A DNA stretch of 64,000 nucleotides, from the NCBI RefSeq assembly GCF_016859285.1, contig NC_053415.1:3107001-3171000 (forward strand). Direction: 5' to 3'. The notes below the pieces were generated by a model, which saw nothing but the letters and a program-made list of their open reading frames with translations, searched no databases and was not told where the DNA came from. A program made the translations under genes and the position numbers. Positions 46,001 to 61,000 of this stretch are shown piece after piece. The stretch comes from Xiphias gladius (lineage: Eukaryota > Chordata > Actinopteri > Istiophoriformes > Xiphiidae). Position 1 is the stretch's first letter. The number at the start of each line of letters is the position of its first letter.

Positions 46001-49000
46001 GGTGTGCAGCTCTGTTTTCATGTGTGTTGATGTTCATTTCTTTTTACAACAGCTGTCTTGTGTCAGGTTGGACAAAATTACTCATGCCCTTTATTGCTAT
46101 AGTGCTATAGATGTTAGTGTGATTACGCTAATATCATGAACTGTGTTCCGCAGCAGCGGATATCTTGATATTGAATTGTTGAGAATATGATGTTATTCAT
46201 TATGCCATAAGCCGGATCTCTAAAAACTTGTTAGACTTACTAATACAACCAACCAATGAACATTTTGTTCATGACAGAGAATGCCATAACCATTAGTAAA
46301 AACATCAACCCGCCAGCTAGTTCTGCGCTAAAAGTACGATAGGTCGTACTTGAACACAAAGGGACAAGGTGAAGTTAAAAGAAGTTAGAAGACCATGAAA
46401 AAATGGTGATGGGAATCGAGAGGGCAAATGAGTAATGCAAACACAGACAAAAGGTGAGTGAAGGCACAGTCAGTAAAGTAGTCAGACAGTCGTTCAGTCA
46501 TCAAGTCTGTCAGTGAGTCTCGTAGACAGTCAGCAAGACAACTCAGGCAGGGGAGGCATCTTTACCAGGAGCAAACACCTTGGGGACCGTCATCTTGTTT
46601 TCACCACTTTCCTGACGTCGGCCTGGAGAGGAGGGGGATGGAGGAGGGATGGAGGTGGCGGTGGGGGACAGAGGGGAGACAGGAGGCAAAGGATGTGATG
46701 ACAACAAGTGACGCACAGACTGGGTTGTGTCTTACAACAGAGGAGCTACAGAATCACACCTTTATGTGGTAAACAAGATGCAGAGAAAGTTTCACCTCTT
46801 TGTTCTATATTTTATGTCAACATGTGTTAACTTGTAAAAATACAATGTTTAGCCAACTAACCAAGTAAAAAGTCAAAGCAAACTACAAATAATTATTGCC
46901 ACATTTGTGGATGAGGTCATTTCTTGTTTCAAGTCTCAACATCACACAGCAGCAGTAACCTTGCAACGTGTCTTCCTTTATGTTGTCAAAACAACATGAC
47001 ATGTTCACATTACACATGGGGGAAGAGTGGATGACAGGTGATAAGGGAAAAGTCAGGATTGCTGGCTTGTGGCCTTGTAATTCTCTTTCACAGATGCACT
47101 AAGTGGACAAAACTCCCCTTCCTTTCTGTCACAATCTTTTCACCTTTTTGAATAGAACTATGAAAGGAAAAGGGAAGTTTCAACAAATTAAAGTTAAAAC
47201 CCTTATATTTTCTTAATTTATTAGTGAACATAAACTGTAAAGATATTGGATAAATGAATGTTAATGAAAACAATACATTTCAGCATCTGTATCTGAGCAC
47301 CTCAGTGGTACATGGAAGATTTTTCAACAGAGAAAATAAAACACATTATAGTGTTATTTATGAAGGTTATTCAATATTGCATGTGAGAAATTTTGTATAG
47401 GGCAGCTGGGAGAGTTTCAAGCGAAGTGTCTAAGAGTAATGTGTTTGTTGAAGCCACAGTTTGAGGAGTGTATGCAAGACGGTTTCAGCAAATGATGTGC
47501 ATGTGTGAGATGTTAAATGTGTGTAACAAGTCAGGTTTGAGCTCGATCTCATACTGCGTATCGAACAGTGTGGAAGGGACAACACTTTAAAATAAAGCAG
47601 TAGATTAAAAAACTCATAATGCATGTGCTTTGTGAAATATTTGTTTACAGCATATTGTGTTACTGATTTCTGTATGCTGCCATAATCAACAGCAACAACC
47701 AACACCTTGTTGCAGCTTTGTTATCACATGAACTCACAGTCGCGGAACTGCTCCACGTCATCGTCAAAGACAGCTTCCTTCAGGGCACTCTTGTCATAGG
47801 TACAAATGGTATCTCCGTAGCCATAAGGGGCAAACTCACGACTCCGTGGCCCGGAAAAAGAGCGTGGTGATGGTGTGTTGAGTAGTGAGGTTTTGTTGTC
47901 CAAGGCAGTGCGACCTCCTTCCACCATGTCCAAGCCCAAGCGAGCATCAGAGCCAGGGGACGATGCTACTCCTTCTCTCCCAGCCTGTAAAACGGTAGGG
48001 TCGGTGGAAAGAGGAAGAATATAAACAAGAAATAATTAACAGTTACGTTTTTGGTTATAGTTGTCCGACTCCGCCATCTGTAACAATTTTCTTCTTGTCT
48101 AAAAACATTTGTGTTCTATAAACCGGGATTGTAGAACCTTCAAATTAGCTTCGGATAAACTCTGGAATACATTTTTGCGTGGAACAAGGACTGTGGATTA
48201 TTAGGCATCACTTGAGTTGAAAGCATATTAGAAAGGGATCGCTTAATGGCCAGTATGAACAGTCAGAATGGCTATTCAGTGGATACAAGAGCTCTGTTGC
48301 CATACATGGTCATGACATTAGACAGGTGACTTCTTACAAGTATTTAGGGGTCCCCATTGAAAGGGGTCTTAACTGGCACATACATGTGGCAAGTGTCTGT
48401 ATGAAAATCCATCAGCTCTTCCATTTCCTTCAGAGAAAGAGAGAGAGAGTTTTCGTTGTCTGCAGGAATATTATGTAAATATTTTACATTATGGACTCAG
48501 TAGGTCAAGTTTAAACCTCAAATATTTAATCTGGTTAAAACGGAGGGGAACACCCCCACCCCTCACTCCTTAAATCCACTGCTGAGCAGGCGAACAGGAT
48601 TTTATCTGGCCCTTCCCATGTGTTGAACACTGTGTATGTGCTAATGAACTCTGGAAGGAAGTACAGGGTCCCGTTGTGTAAGCACAACGGCTATAAACAT
48701 TCCTTTTTACCTCTGTCAGTTAAACTTATCAATGGGCAACTCCTGCAGGACAGACAGAGCAGCAGGGGGGCTCTAAGATAACTGCAGGTTTTATCAGCTG
48801 CTGTGTAAAGTGAGAGGTGTTTTACTGTCAGTGTAATGTTTGCAAATGTTTGCAAATGTTTGACCATCTAATGTGTATTTATGTTTTTACTGTGATGTTT
48901 CTAATGCTGTTTAATGCAGCAGTTCCCTTAATCCAAGACAATTTTCTCTCATGGAACACAGTAAGGATACCTTTACCTTAAAACTATGGATCTATCCTTT

Positions 49001-52000
49001 AACATATAGATAGGTAAAGCTGAGCGGCAACTACTTGACTTTTCTGCACATCCAAACTGTAATGACAGTGCTATAGAAATACGATGAAAGACAAGACCTG
49101 GGAGCCTGTAAAATTAGGCCTTGTTTAAATTTGAATATAAAGTGGCAATCTCAAAGACTCCAGTCCTGGTTGATTTGGCGACACCAGTAGTTACTGGTGG
49201 TAACAGCAAATGCGATTTAATACTACAGGTCACAGAATTCTGGGGGCAGTAAAACAAACTATTGTCGTTTTAATAAATAAACCAGGCAATAATTGGCCTT
49301 TTTCCATAATTCTGTGAGCAACCGTGACCTGATTTGATACTGGACATGGCATGAGTCTGCGAACAGCAGGGCACAGTGAAAGGAGTTTGTTAGCTGGCTG
49401 AGAGGTTGGAGGTGTGCAGCCTGTTGCCTGCAGCTCTTCATCTACCAGCTCACTGTGGCTGCTCCTTCTTGTTCCATTACTCCCTGGAATATTTCAAACT
49501 GATCCACTTTCAAAAATGCTGAAAATGACCTTTGTCTTGTTTCATAGACTCATTTTTGATGAACGATAGAGTTAAGTGTTCAGCTCACCGAAAAACATAC
49601 TACATTTCCTGTGACTGCTTCATAATAAAGGTCAACTCGTGTTTCGCCAGTTAAATGCTTTTAATGTGAAGCTGCAGCAGAAGGAAATGTTCGGTTTCCA
49701 TTAGCAAAAACTTAATAACTTAACTGTTTCCAGGAATGTCGCCACCGACACCCGGTTCATCACACTGTAAATATATAAATATCGCAATACTTTCATCAGT
49801 GGGCCACAGACTCAGTCACCATTCTGTTGCCTCATTCGGTGACAGACAGGTATTTATTTTAACAAAAATCTTTGAGATTGACACTTTAAATTCAATTCAA
49901 TTAATTTTAAGCATTGAATTCAAAAAGCAAGGGACTGCTTTCACTAGAATAACTTCTGTCATGTTTAACAGAGGCTTAAAGCATCTGAATTTTCCAAGCA
50001 GGAAAATTCAGAAAAATGCTGCTAGATGAAAAGGTTATGACTCACTGCGTCATCCCTCTTGCCCTCCCGTCTGATTGGCTCATTCAGGTCCTCCTGGCTC
50101 CGGTAGCTGAAGCTCTGGATGGCCTCTGTCACACCTCGCAGTGAGCTGTAGATCTCTTCAGAGTTCATGTTCTCGGTGTCATACTCCATCATACTACCAG
50201 ACACACACAGAGAAAGAAATACACACGAGATTTATATAAATTGTTTATCAGAAGCAGATATACAAGTATGAAGTTGTTTTGCCACTAGTAAGTGCTTTAG
50301 CATTGCTTTTGTCATACAAACACATTCGTTTTTAGAGAGCAGAGGGTCAGGAGTGATGTAAACCTTAATTGTATGGCTTAGTATGGATTTCACACAAAAC
50401 ATGGCATTAACCACATCACTTAAGCAATGTTGCACGTTTCTTCAATTTTTTAGCGATAATAGAGTAATATGTCTTCAGCAAGAAACTGACATACTAGAAA
50501 ACTAAAACTCTCAACTGATATGGAAAAGGGAAATGTGGATTATGAAAAGGATCAGGGTCTGGCCTTCTTGTGGGCATCATCTCCTGTGTGTCTAAGCCCA
50601 CCTCATTACCTGGGTGAATATGCTCTGCGCAGGACCCTTAGGGAGGGGGCAGCAGGGGTGGAGTGAGGCGGAGGAGGAGGAGGAGGGGCAGGAGGGTGCT
50701 TTGACAGTCCGTCGACACCCCAACCCCATAACCGACTGTTGCCACAGCGCGGCCGGGAGGGAAGGATGGACAGACAGGAGAGAAAAAGTGGGGAAAGGTA
50801 GATGGAAATCAACAACACGAGGAGACCACGAGACAAGACAAGAGAGGGGAGGAGAAAGAGAAAACAAGTGTGCGGAAAGATAAAGAGAAAAGACAAAAAG
50901 AAACTAGTCTGAGCTTTAAGGTTAACGGAAAGTGTTAAATTAGAGGAGAGCAGTGGAAAGTAGCAGAATCCCACAAATCCCAAGTCAGCTTTACATCACA
51001 CAAAAAGTCTTCCCATCATGAGAGACTGGCCATTTTCAATGTAATCTAGCCTGAATGATCTCAACAGAGAGTATTTTGCAAGTTTAACTACTGTAATCAC
51101 AACCAGGAAAAACGGTATCTCCACTATCAGTATTCATGGGTTTCTGCTTGCAGATACAAGGACCGTACAGTGCTTCAGTTGAATGAGTTGCTCAGCCAAA
51201 GAGAATCATACTGTATTTTAGGGAACTGTAATTATCAGTTCCTTTCTCCATTATACTGGCACAAGAGCAAATAATAATGCAAAGGTCCTCCCCCAGTCTT
51301 CATTTTATACAACAGCCTTTTATATGACCACTTCAAAGAGCCTGTTATCAATGTTTCACAACTTCAATAGTGTCTCAGGCAGTAAATATGTTATTAATAA
51401 GCCACATAGGTAAGAAGTGGTTTGTAAGTTGTATTTGATCTTTATAAAGAAATGATTTGGCTTCTATTCCTACCTAAATATGCTCCAATAAAGGATGTGT
51501 TGTAATCTCTCTCTGCAACTCACTTAGTACCTTCTACAAATCTGCCTGTTAAGTTGTGTGTTAGTTCGACTCCAAATGACAGATCATGAGAGCAGCAGTA
51601 TCCATGATCAAACCATAGCCATGCATTAGCACAGGGAGTGTGTTGTTGATAAAAGCTTAACAACAAAATGGCGTGTTAGTTACCTTGGAGACAGTCCTCC
51701 ATGGGAACAGTTTGTTGGAGATGTGAGGGGGCTGGTTCTGCTGGGGGTGTGGCGAGGTGGCGTCCGTCCAATGGTATTGCTCGGAGACCCCTGGAAGGCA
51801 AGGAAACAATTATGAAATCTGAATATGTCAACCCTGCTGTCTGATAATTGTACTGATTTAAAATGGCCTAGCATTGATACATATTTTTTAATCTGAGTTG
51901 GGCTTCTAAATGAATGGCATCAAATACTAAAGTGTTTCACTTTACTTACCACACTGCTGCTGGTATTGCTGGAGTTTTTCAGGTGGTTGTGTAGCAGTTT

Positions 52001-55000
52001 GGTGGCTCCGTCCTGGAAAGTTTTGGGCAGGGCTCCCAGCAGCATGGTAAACTCTGGGGTGTTGAGCTCAAACAAGGCGATCAGCACCACCTGGGCTGCC
52101 TGGAGGCAGCGTAGCACAACAGGTTAAGATGGAGGACACAACAGAGTAGAAAGTTCAGATGGTTTCCTTGGTTTCAGAGGTACCTTGACCATGTGCTTTA
52201 AACAGCAATTTCAGAAGAATGTCAGAAGAAATACACTGACATTTTTAAAATATAAAAAAGCACAAAAAGTACAGGTCATGTCTGATTTATGAATTGCTGT
52301 AATATCTGACAATTCTCTGGCTGGGCAGCATCTGTAAAACCATGGAAGACCAATTTGATGCAAAGGTTAACGGTAATAAAGGCCAAAACAATTCCGAACC
52401 ATGGAAACCAACTTTTCAGACCCACAGTGCATTTCTTCGTAGACTAACAAACATTAGCCCGTAGAAAGAAAATTGTTAAAAGGTGAGTGTTCAAAGCTGC
52501 ATTCAGTGGAAAATTAACAAAGTACATTGTTGTATGTTGTTGCTATATCAATGTTTCAACATGCAAGTGAGTACAGATAAACTAAAGTGGTTTGTAAAAA
52601 GTTGTAGTTAGCTGTTGTTGCTGGGGGACAGAAGTTGATTTTTAACAGTACCAAGGTAATGGTTTGGTTCTTCAAAAAGCATTATACTGCATTAAGACAG
52701 AAACTAACATCAAACTTGGTCTGAAATGTTAAAACTACAGTATAGGAGACATTCAGTAGAAGCTACAATGACTTGCTAACCCTAAGCTGTTTTTGCTTGG
52801 TTTTAAACATCTGTCTTTACAGGCTTATTGGTATAGTCACTACCTATTAAAAAATGGGGTTTGTCCTGTTGGTTTCCTTTTGCCATAATACGTTTTCCAT
52901 GATAAGTTTTGACATTGCCAACAGGCTTCCAATCATGCTTCAATTAATGGAAATTTTGGTGAATCTACACCATGAAAAGTCATGCTTCATTAGCAGTTCC
53001 TGATTGTTGTAACCATGGATGTGCAGACAACAATCACCTAGATTACTTTTAACCATACCAGGGGCAAAATCTGAGGCTATAAGACCTATCGATTTTAAGT
53101 GATTTCCCCGTGGATTTCTGGATCTTAATACTTAACAAACTTTCTAGTGATAGCATAGATTACTAATATCACTGAAAAGAGCACGTTCTCCTGATTCCAG
53201 CAGTATGTGCCTGATGTCTGTGTGTTCTGGTATTACAAAGGTATGACTCAGATAATAATTAAAAGATTGATTGACGGACAATCTAATTTTGCACATACTG
53301 CATTTATACCCGGCCTGCAAAATCAAGTGGGATGAACAGTGTGAGAGAATATATATTTCATAGCGATAAAAAAACGTGACTTAAGTTTTCTTCATTCGTA
53401 TTATACTTCGGACAAAAAATGTAATGTAAGCATATATAGCTTTAGTTATACTGTAGCTATGGCTAGTACACTATACACAAAGATTAAAAAAAAAAAACTA
53501 CTATAAGAATGAGTCAAATGTTCAATACAGATTTAGAAAGTCTTATGAATCTCTATTACTGTAGAAAAATAAAATGTTAACATCATGCAGGTATGCGGGT
53601 GGATGAGAGGTTGTTAGGATGATTCAAACAGACAAAATGTGTTAGTAATGCTACTTTTCTACTACTGGGTGCCTATCAATGTTTAGCAATAAAACGGACT
53701 TAAAAGTCCATTCATACAAAGCAACAAGCCTTTCCTGTAAACTGGAAAAATACCAAAATAAGTTGTATCTAGTTGCACAACAAGCTTCACCTATTTAGTG
53801 ACTGATCAAATTGCAAGGCACAGACTGATTTTTAGGTTGTTACCGCAAAACAGCTGGAGCATAAATGGTAGAGGTGAGTGAGAAATGCCACACTAAAGTT
53901 TCACAGTCTTGAAAGTTGGTGGTTAGGCACCAGGCAGGCAGGGCATTGCGTGCTTGTCGTGTTGTGATTGGCTGTTGAAGCGGGCTCTACCTGCTTACAC
54001 CTTTCTTCCTGGTTGCCCTCAGTAGACAGTAAGGCTGCAGTACTGGACCTGCAAGTTAGTTCCTCGCTCACCCAGTTATGAAGGGTCTGGGGCACAGTGG
54101 CAAGGCAGAATGGGAATTACAGCATGACACAGGTCCTCCACCATCAGATTTGGCAATACTGTACCAATCTTTTATAACAACTTGGCACAGACCATTACAG
54201 CGTGGATCCTTCTTCCCAGATATTTGTACTCACGAAAACATACTAAATTTAGGATTGCTTTTAACTATTCTATTCTTGCAGATTATTTTCAGCTTCCTGG
54301 AAATCAGGCCCTGATTGGAAACCAGGTGAGGATTTCACTTGGAAGAACAGCAATGGAAAAACAAACAGAAGGGGACACAGAGGGAGAACATATGACACGC
54401 ATCAGACAAGGGGAACATAATGGGCCATTGATCCAAGGCTATCCATGCAGAGTACCTATAATCAACATTTATAACTGCTTCTAAAAAAAAAACACTATGC
54501 ACTGAAGAATTCAAATGAAAAAAAAGGGGGGGAGGTATACAACATGCCACCAGCTGCGGCGTAAATACTCCGATTAATTGTCATACAAATGTTATTATTT
54601 GTGGAAGGCAGATCTGTTCTGCAAATAAATATTCAAAAATCAATTAAATATTTACATCTTGTTTCAAACAATTTTATAATAAAGTGTACAAGCAATTAGT
54701 TTTCCAAGAAGCTTGCTCACCTACTTTATTGTTGTCATAACAGTTTAGTATGGCATAACTTCCTATGGAGATTATATATCCATAGTAATTGGTGTTGAGG
54801 CAAAGAAAAAAATCATAAAAGAAAACATGGCTTTGATGTGAGATCTAATGTGTCCCCTTTTCATTAAGATGGAAGCATAAGAATAAAGTTATGAGCCCTA
54901 AATTTCCTTGAATTAGAACTATGACATTGCAACATAAGTATTAATGTGCAAATTATGTCCTGTATCACACCTTGTTTGACCTAAAACTAAATTAACACAT

Positions 55001-58000
55001 TCATATTCTTCAATCACTCTAATGATAAAGATCTAAATGGCAAAGTTAAAAACACGTATTAAATTATGCCTCCCTACTTATAATATGAATATAAAATTAA
55101 GAAGGGAAAAGGGAATAAAGAAAGACCCAAGCAATATTCTGGAGGTAAATTCATTTTTAAGGTTTTTGTTTAAGCAAAAACATTTACATTATAAGTGTTA
55201 AAACTAGCCTAAACCAAATAGGTTGTGAGGTCGTCCTGAGATTTGATCCCTGATCAGATTTGTACCGAATAGCTGGCCTACCTTCCTGACATCAGAGCTT
55301 TTGGGTTCAGTGGTCCAGGTGATGATGCGCGATACAGCCAAGCGTGTCTCACTGGAGTTGACAAAATCCGTCGGGTCCATCTGTCGAGCCAGGGACTCGA
55401 TGTACTTTAAAATGGCCACCTTTACCTGACGAGTCAACAAACATTTGTTCACATCTTTCTAAAACTGTATTAATCACACTGACCAATCAAAATCAACTTG
55501 CCTTCATAAAGAATCAGTGTTTCTCATTTTACTTTACCTTGAGGTTTGGTGTCTGAGTCTGATCAACGATAAACCTCATCAGAATGTTGAACTGTTGGTC
55601 AAATGGGAAAGACTCCCTAACACAGACAAAAGGAAGTTAAGGTTTTCCTTGATATTAGACTGTGTATTGTTTGATGAAACATTAGTGAACAAGCTGGATT
55701 TCATGAGGTTGTACCAGCCAGCACAATGATAAGATACAGTGACTACTGACTGAGCAGCTTGGGAGGTAATATGTCTTTCAAACAGATTTCACTCAGGTTT
55801 TTATTTGTGATGAAATATTAATGATTAATTAATAATATAATTGAAAGGGTGTTGCTAACTGTTGACCTATTGTCATAGTTAACAACAAACTGACAAAAAC
55901 ACACCCACGGACACGGACACGGACATGGACACACACACGCACACACATACAAAATGGCAATCTCTCTCCCCAAATTAACACTAGTTAGGGTTTCACTGAA
56001 TTACATAAATTTTCATTCCATACTAACAGATTGGATCAACTAATTTCCAATAGTGTGAACTGTCCCCTCATCCACTGGAAAAGCACAACAACCGGTTATC
56101 TTAGCTATCCCCTTTCTGTGACCTCAACTGGCATGGGTTTCAGACCTTGTGACATCCAGGGCCTTCTGGACTTTGGCTTGGACGGAACCAAGTAGGTCTG
56201 CCCCCATTTTCTTCAGCAGCTGAGTGAGCAGGACAAAAAGCCAGTCCTGCAGGTCCTCCCTATGTACTGTGACGAAGTCCACAAGAGTCTCCAGGAACAT
56301 GCTAAACACCTGCGATCATGTGCATAGTTCAAACATTTATTACACGGAACTGCTAACTTTAAGAAAATTGGATTAAATGCTTATTTTTAGTCAGATTTAG
56401 GTTAATGCATTTATGTGTAGTATTATGGACTCAAAAGCATACTTACTCTCTGTTGTTAAATCCACAGCAAGGCAGACCATGCGACAGAAGACACTCCATT
56501 AGTATCAGACATGTCAGACAAGTATTTTGTAGACAAACTCCTGCATTTATTGATGTTTTGGATACCATGCATTTACACAAAAGTCATTATTAGACATTTG
56601 TTTAATTAGTAAAAAATTATCTTCTATACCTTGCTATGGGGATCTGCAAACATCCTTGTGAAGATCTCACAAAGTCGTTTCAGTTCCACTCGGCTGCAGT
56701 AAAGAAAAAGAACCGAACAAGAAATCAGGGCATTCACCAAATAATATGCATCTTATGACAGCAGGTTAAAATACAGATATCATGTCATTGAACACCTGCC
56801 ACTACTCCTCAAAAGCAGAGCTTGATATTTACAGTCTTTCATTTGTTTAAAGAGTTTAGGAAGTTGTTATCTATTATTTACTCCTTCAAAATTCAATTAA
56901 AGCTCAGATAATCGTAAAACCCACAGTAGTTCAGCCCCTACAGCACCATCTCAGGCATTTCCTAAACTCAGTCTCAGTGAGACTGTGCCACAAGGGAGAC
57001 ACTGTTATAGTCCCTTTGTACTTATCCACGCAGAATTGTTCAAGGAAGTTATGGAGTTGCTTCAGTGGTTCATCCCATGCTCATGTCATATGAGATGGAA
57101 GGTGGTGATGCTTAAGATTCACATGTTTGAGGTTTAGAACAAAAGCTCTATTGGAACTGGATTTTAACATTACCTGTGCTGATTGTCTTACCGTATTATT
57201 TACCGTTCAGAGATATTACATCATAACAGCCCCTTTCACTATTAAGCGGATGATACACATTATAGTCAGTTATAGGCTTTGGTACTGTACAGTCAGCTTG
57301 TTCAAGTGTGAAAGCTCACGTTTCTATTCTGGCACTTCATATTTCCAGTTTGGGATTATGTTTGTCACCTGGGTCAAGACGCATGAGCTCAATCCCACCT
57401 TAGTATTCTTTGGCTCTTGAGGAGATTCTGCAGGCCAAGTAGGCCTTCCTTCCGCTCTGACCAGTTGGAGCTGGCACAATGGTTGAGGACCTCTGCGACA
57501 TCCTCTGTCTGGCGCAGGTAATGGGGTATGCCTCCATTTCGTGAACCGTATGAGCGCTCCGAGCAGGCGCTAGATGCGTCACTGTTGGCATCATCATCAG
57601 AGTACATCCCTGGTGATTCGTACCTCCGCCTCAATGGCTTCCTCTATGGGAGAAAGAATAACATGAAGGAAAGGTAAGACACACAGTATGATACCTAATG
57701 GTTGACCAAGCTCCTAAGGGAAATGCTTAGGCAAATAAACTCAGCCATAGACAGTCACCAGTTGAATCAAGTAGCCATGCAGTTTGCTGTACTGTTGTGT
57801 AAAATGTACATCCCGTGTTTTGTTCTGTTGATGTTACTTTTAACTTTAAGGGTAAATTTGTACCTACACAGTTATTGTGTGCGATTCCTCAGGTAAAAAC
57901 TAAACAAATATGTTTTTTGTTTTAAATTAACATCAAAAGCCAGTCAAGCAGTGCCACAAGTAAGCAAATGTCTTAACTACAAATGCAGTGCAGAGGGGAA

Positions 58001-61000
58001 TGCTTGAAAAAGTAGAGGAGCGCATTTAATTTCATGGACTTTTGAAAAAATACACATTTACCAAAATAATGAGGTTCAACACATTAATATGACAATGTGA
58101 AAAATAATCTTTGCTAGGGTACCATGGATGCACAAATCTGAGATGCGATGGACAAAAACATTCAGGGGAAAACTAAATTAAAAATAAATAAATAAATAAA
58201 AGGGATTAGGGTGGAGGGGTGTCATGAGCCAATATAATGAGCCAAGCTGCATTATTATTCTCTGAAATTGATTAGTGCGTGATGGCATGGATATAGAAAC
58301 AGTATGTAAAATGACCAACTACCTTATTCCTGGAGTCTCCTAATAGCTGAAATGGTTACAAACAACCAAGAGGGAAAGAGGAGAGAGGGAAAGTTTAAAG
58401 GAATAACAAAGACTAAGTACAGTTATTCTTGGTATGCAAGAGAAGACAAGACTACACATTTAATAATGAGAGTTTATGGATCAGATACTCTCATAAACAT
58501 CAGATTAAAGGAACATATGGACATCTTGACCAATTTCTTAGGCTTGGTGATATGCAGGCCATTATAACCTATGAACAGGAAATTCTTTCCTATTTTTGAG
58601 GGTTACAGAAAAGAACCTTTAAAACTCCACCCATCCATCCATTAGCTATACAGCTTATCCTGTAACGGGTCGTGGGGGGGGCTGGAGCCAATCCTAGGGG
58701 ACATCGGGCAAGAGGTGAGGTACACCCTGGACAAATCGCCAGTCTATCACAGGGCTGACATCCAGTCACGCTCACGTGACAACCAGTCACGCTCAAATTT
58801 ACACCTATGGGTGATTTAGAGTTGCCAGTTAACCTAACCTGCATGTCTCTGGACTCTGGGAGGAAGCCTGAGTACCCAGAGAAAACCCAAGCAGGAACAG
58901 GGAGAACATACAAATTCCAAACAGAAGGGTGCCAGCCGAACAAGAGTTCAAACCCAAAACCTTCTCGCTGTGAGGCAACAGTTCTAACCACTGGACCACC
59001 ATGCCATGTTCCTCTAGCTTATTGGACTGCAATCAATATTTGTGAAGAATTACAGACTCCTGAAATCAGTGATCTAAGACTATAAACTTATAAAACTATA
59101 CTATGTTTGGCGTACCCAGTTTCCATTACAGGATTAAAGTCAGGAAAACATTCACTCAAAATCCCCTGAGCTTGACCGGTATGTGTAAGGACAACAATAC
59201 AAACTGTGGGAGATTGGTTAAATGACACTGTATGTCTCAGTGCCTTTTTAAAACTCTTGAACTTTGAACTAAGCAACTAACTTAACTATGTCTTATAGAT
59301 ATAAAAGAAATCATGATTCTGGAAATTGATTTTGGTAGAGTCATAGTAATGGGACATTTTGGCAACATTTCAGCCACAGCCACCTTGTTTTTCCACATTT
59401 GAAAATGAGTAGCAAAAATCAGTGCTAGACCAGCGAATAGCGTGTTCAACCAGTCATTGTACTAAAGGTTGATATACAGTTAGGTCCATTAGTATTTGGA
59501 GAATTACACAATTCTGATAATTTTGCCTCTGTACACCACCACAATGGATTTGAAATTACGCGCTTAAGATGTGACTGAAGTGTAGACTTTCAGCTTTACT
59601 TGAAGGGGTTTCAAAAAATATTGCATTAATTGGACATTTTACTGACAGTCATTTCATTTCATGTCAGGTGTGGCCTATTCCCTTGTTATTTCATGACAAA
59701 TTAAGCAGATAAAAGGTCTGGAGTTTATTCCAACTGCTGAATTTGCATTTGGTAGCCGTTTATGGGAACCCGTCAATATGTGGTCCAAAGAGGTGTCGAT
59801 GCAAGTGAAGGAGGCCATCATTAGGCTGAATAGACAGATGGCAGAAACTTTAGGAGTGGCCAAATCAACAATCTGGTACATTCTTAAAAAGAAGGAATGC
59901 ACTGGTGAGCTCAGCAATTCCAAAAGGCCTGGAAGACCACAGAAGACCACTAAAGTCGATGATCGCAGAATTCTTCCCTTAGTGAAGAAAAACCCCTTCA
60001 CAGCATCTAGCCAGGTCATGAACACTCTGGAGGGGGTAGGCGTATCATTGTCAAAGTCTAAAATCAAGAGATGCCTTCATGAATGTAAATACAGAGGGTT
60101 TTACCACAAGGTGCAAACCACTGGTAACACTCAAGAACAGAGAGGCCAGATTAGATTTTGACAGAAAACCTCTAAAAAAAAAACCTGCCCAGTTCTGGAA
60201 CAAGATTCTTTGGTAAAACCAAGATGAACTTGAACCAGCATGATGGGAAGAGAAGAATATGGAGAAGGGAAGGAACAGCTCATGTAGCAGGATGAATTCT
60301 GAAGTGTACAGGGCTTTACTATCTGATCAGATTCAGCCAAATGCTGCAAAACTGATGGGACGGTGCTTCACAGTACAGATGGATAATGACCCACAACATA
60401 CTGTGAAAGCAACACAAGAGCTTCTCAAGGCAAAGAAATGGAATATTCTTCGATGGCCAAGTCAGTCACCTGACCTCAACCTAACTGAGCACCTTTTCAC
60501 TTACTGAAGACATAACTGAAGACTACAAACAAGCAACAACTGAAGGTGGCTGCAGTAAAGTCCTGTCAAAAAATCTCAAGGGAGGAAACTCAGCATCCCA
60601 GACTTCAGGCAGTCATTTACTGCAAAGGATTTTCATCCAAGTATTAAAAATGATCCTTCTATTTATAATTGTTAGTCTGTCCATTTATTTTCTGAGCTTC
60701 TGAAAATGAATGACTATGTATAAAAACAGTTAATGTGATATTTTAGTTAAACCCCTTGAATTAAAGCTGAAAGTCTCTCTCTGAAACCTTCACTGGTGTA
60801 TTTTAAATAAGGTCCGTCCCAGGAAAATGTCCATTATGCTGCGTCAGAAGTCAGTCAGCAAAGCAAAAATTGGGGTTTAGCTTTACAAGGCTGTTTTTAA
60901 GCAGCAGTGGGAAGCTTTGCACACTAATAACCTAAACCCAACCACTTAACATGAAGTTAGTGGTCTCAGTTAGCATGGATGAGGCACTTGCAACCCAACT

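Noticed and set aside
53901..54095. Possible extra clasp1 exon
   Set aside because: W9 and W10 already join in frame as in other CLASP proteins, and the residues here show no similarity to the family.
58950..58975. tRNA-like 'gttcaaaccc' word
   Set aside because: It belongs to the LINE 3' tail; no cloverleaf or anticodon arm is present.
59675..60067. 130-codon minus-strand frame
   Set aside because: Antisense of the Tc1 transposase remnant.
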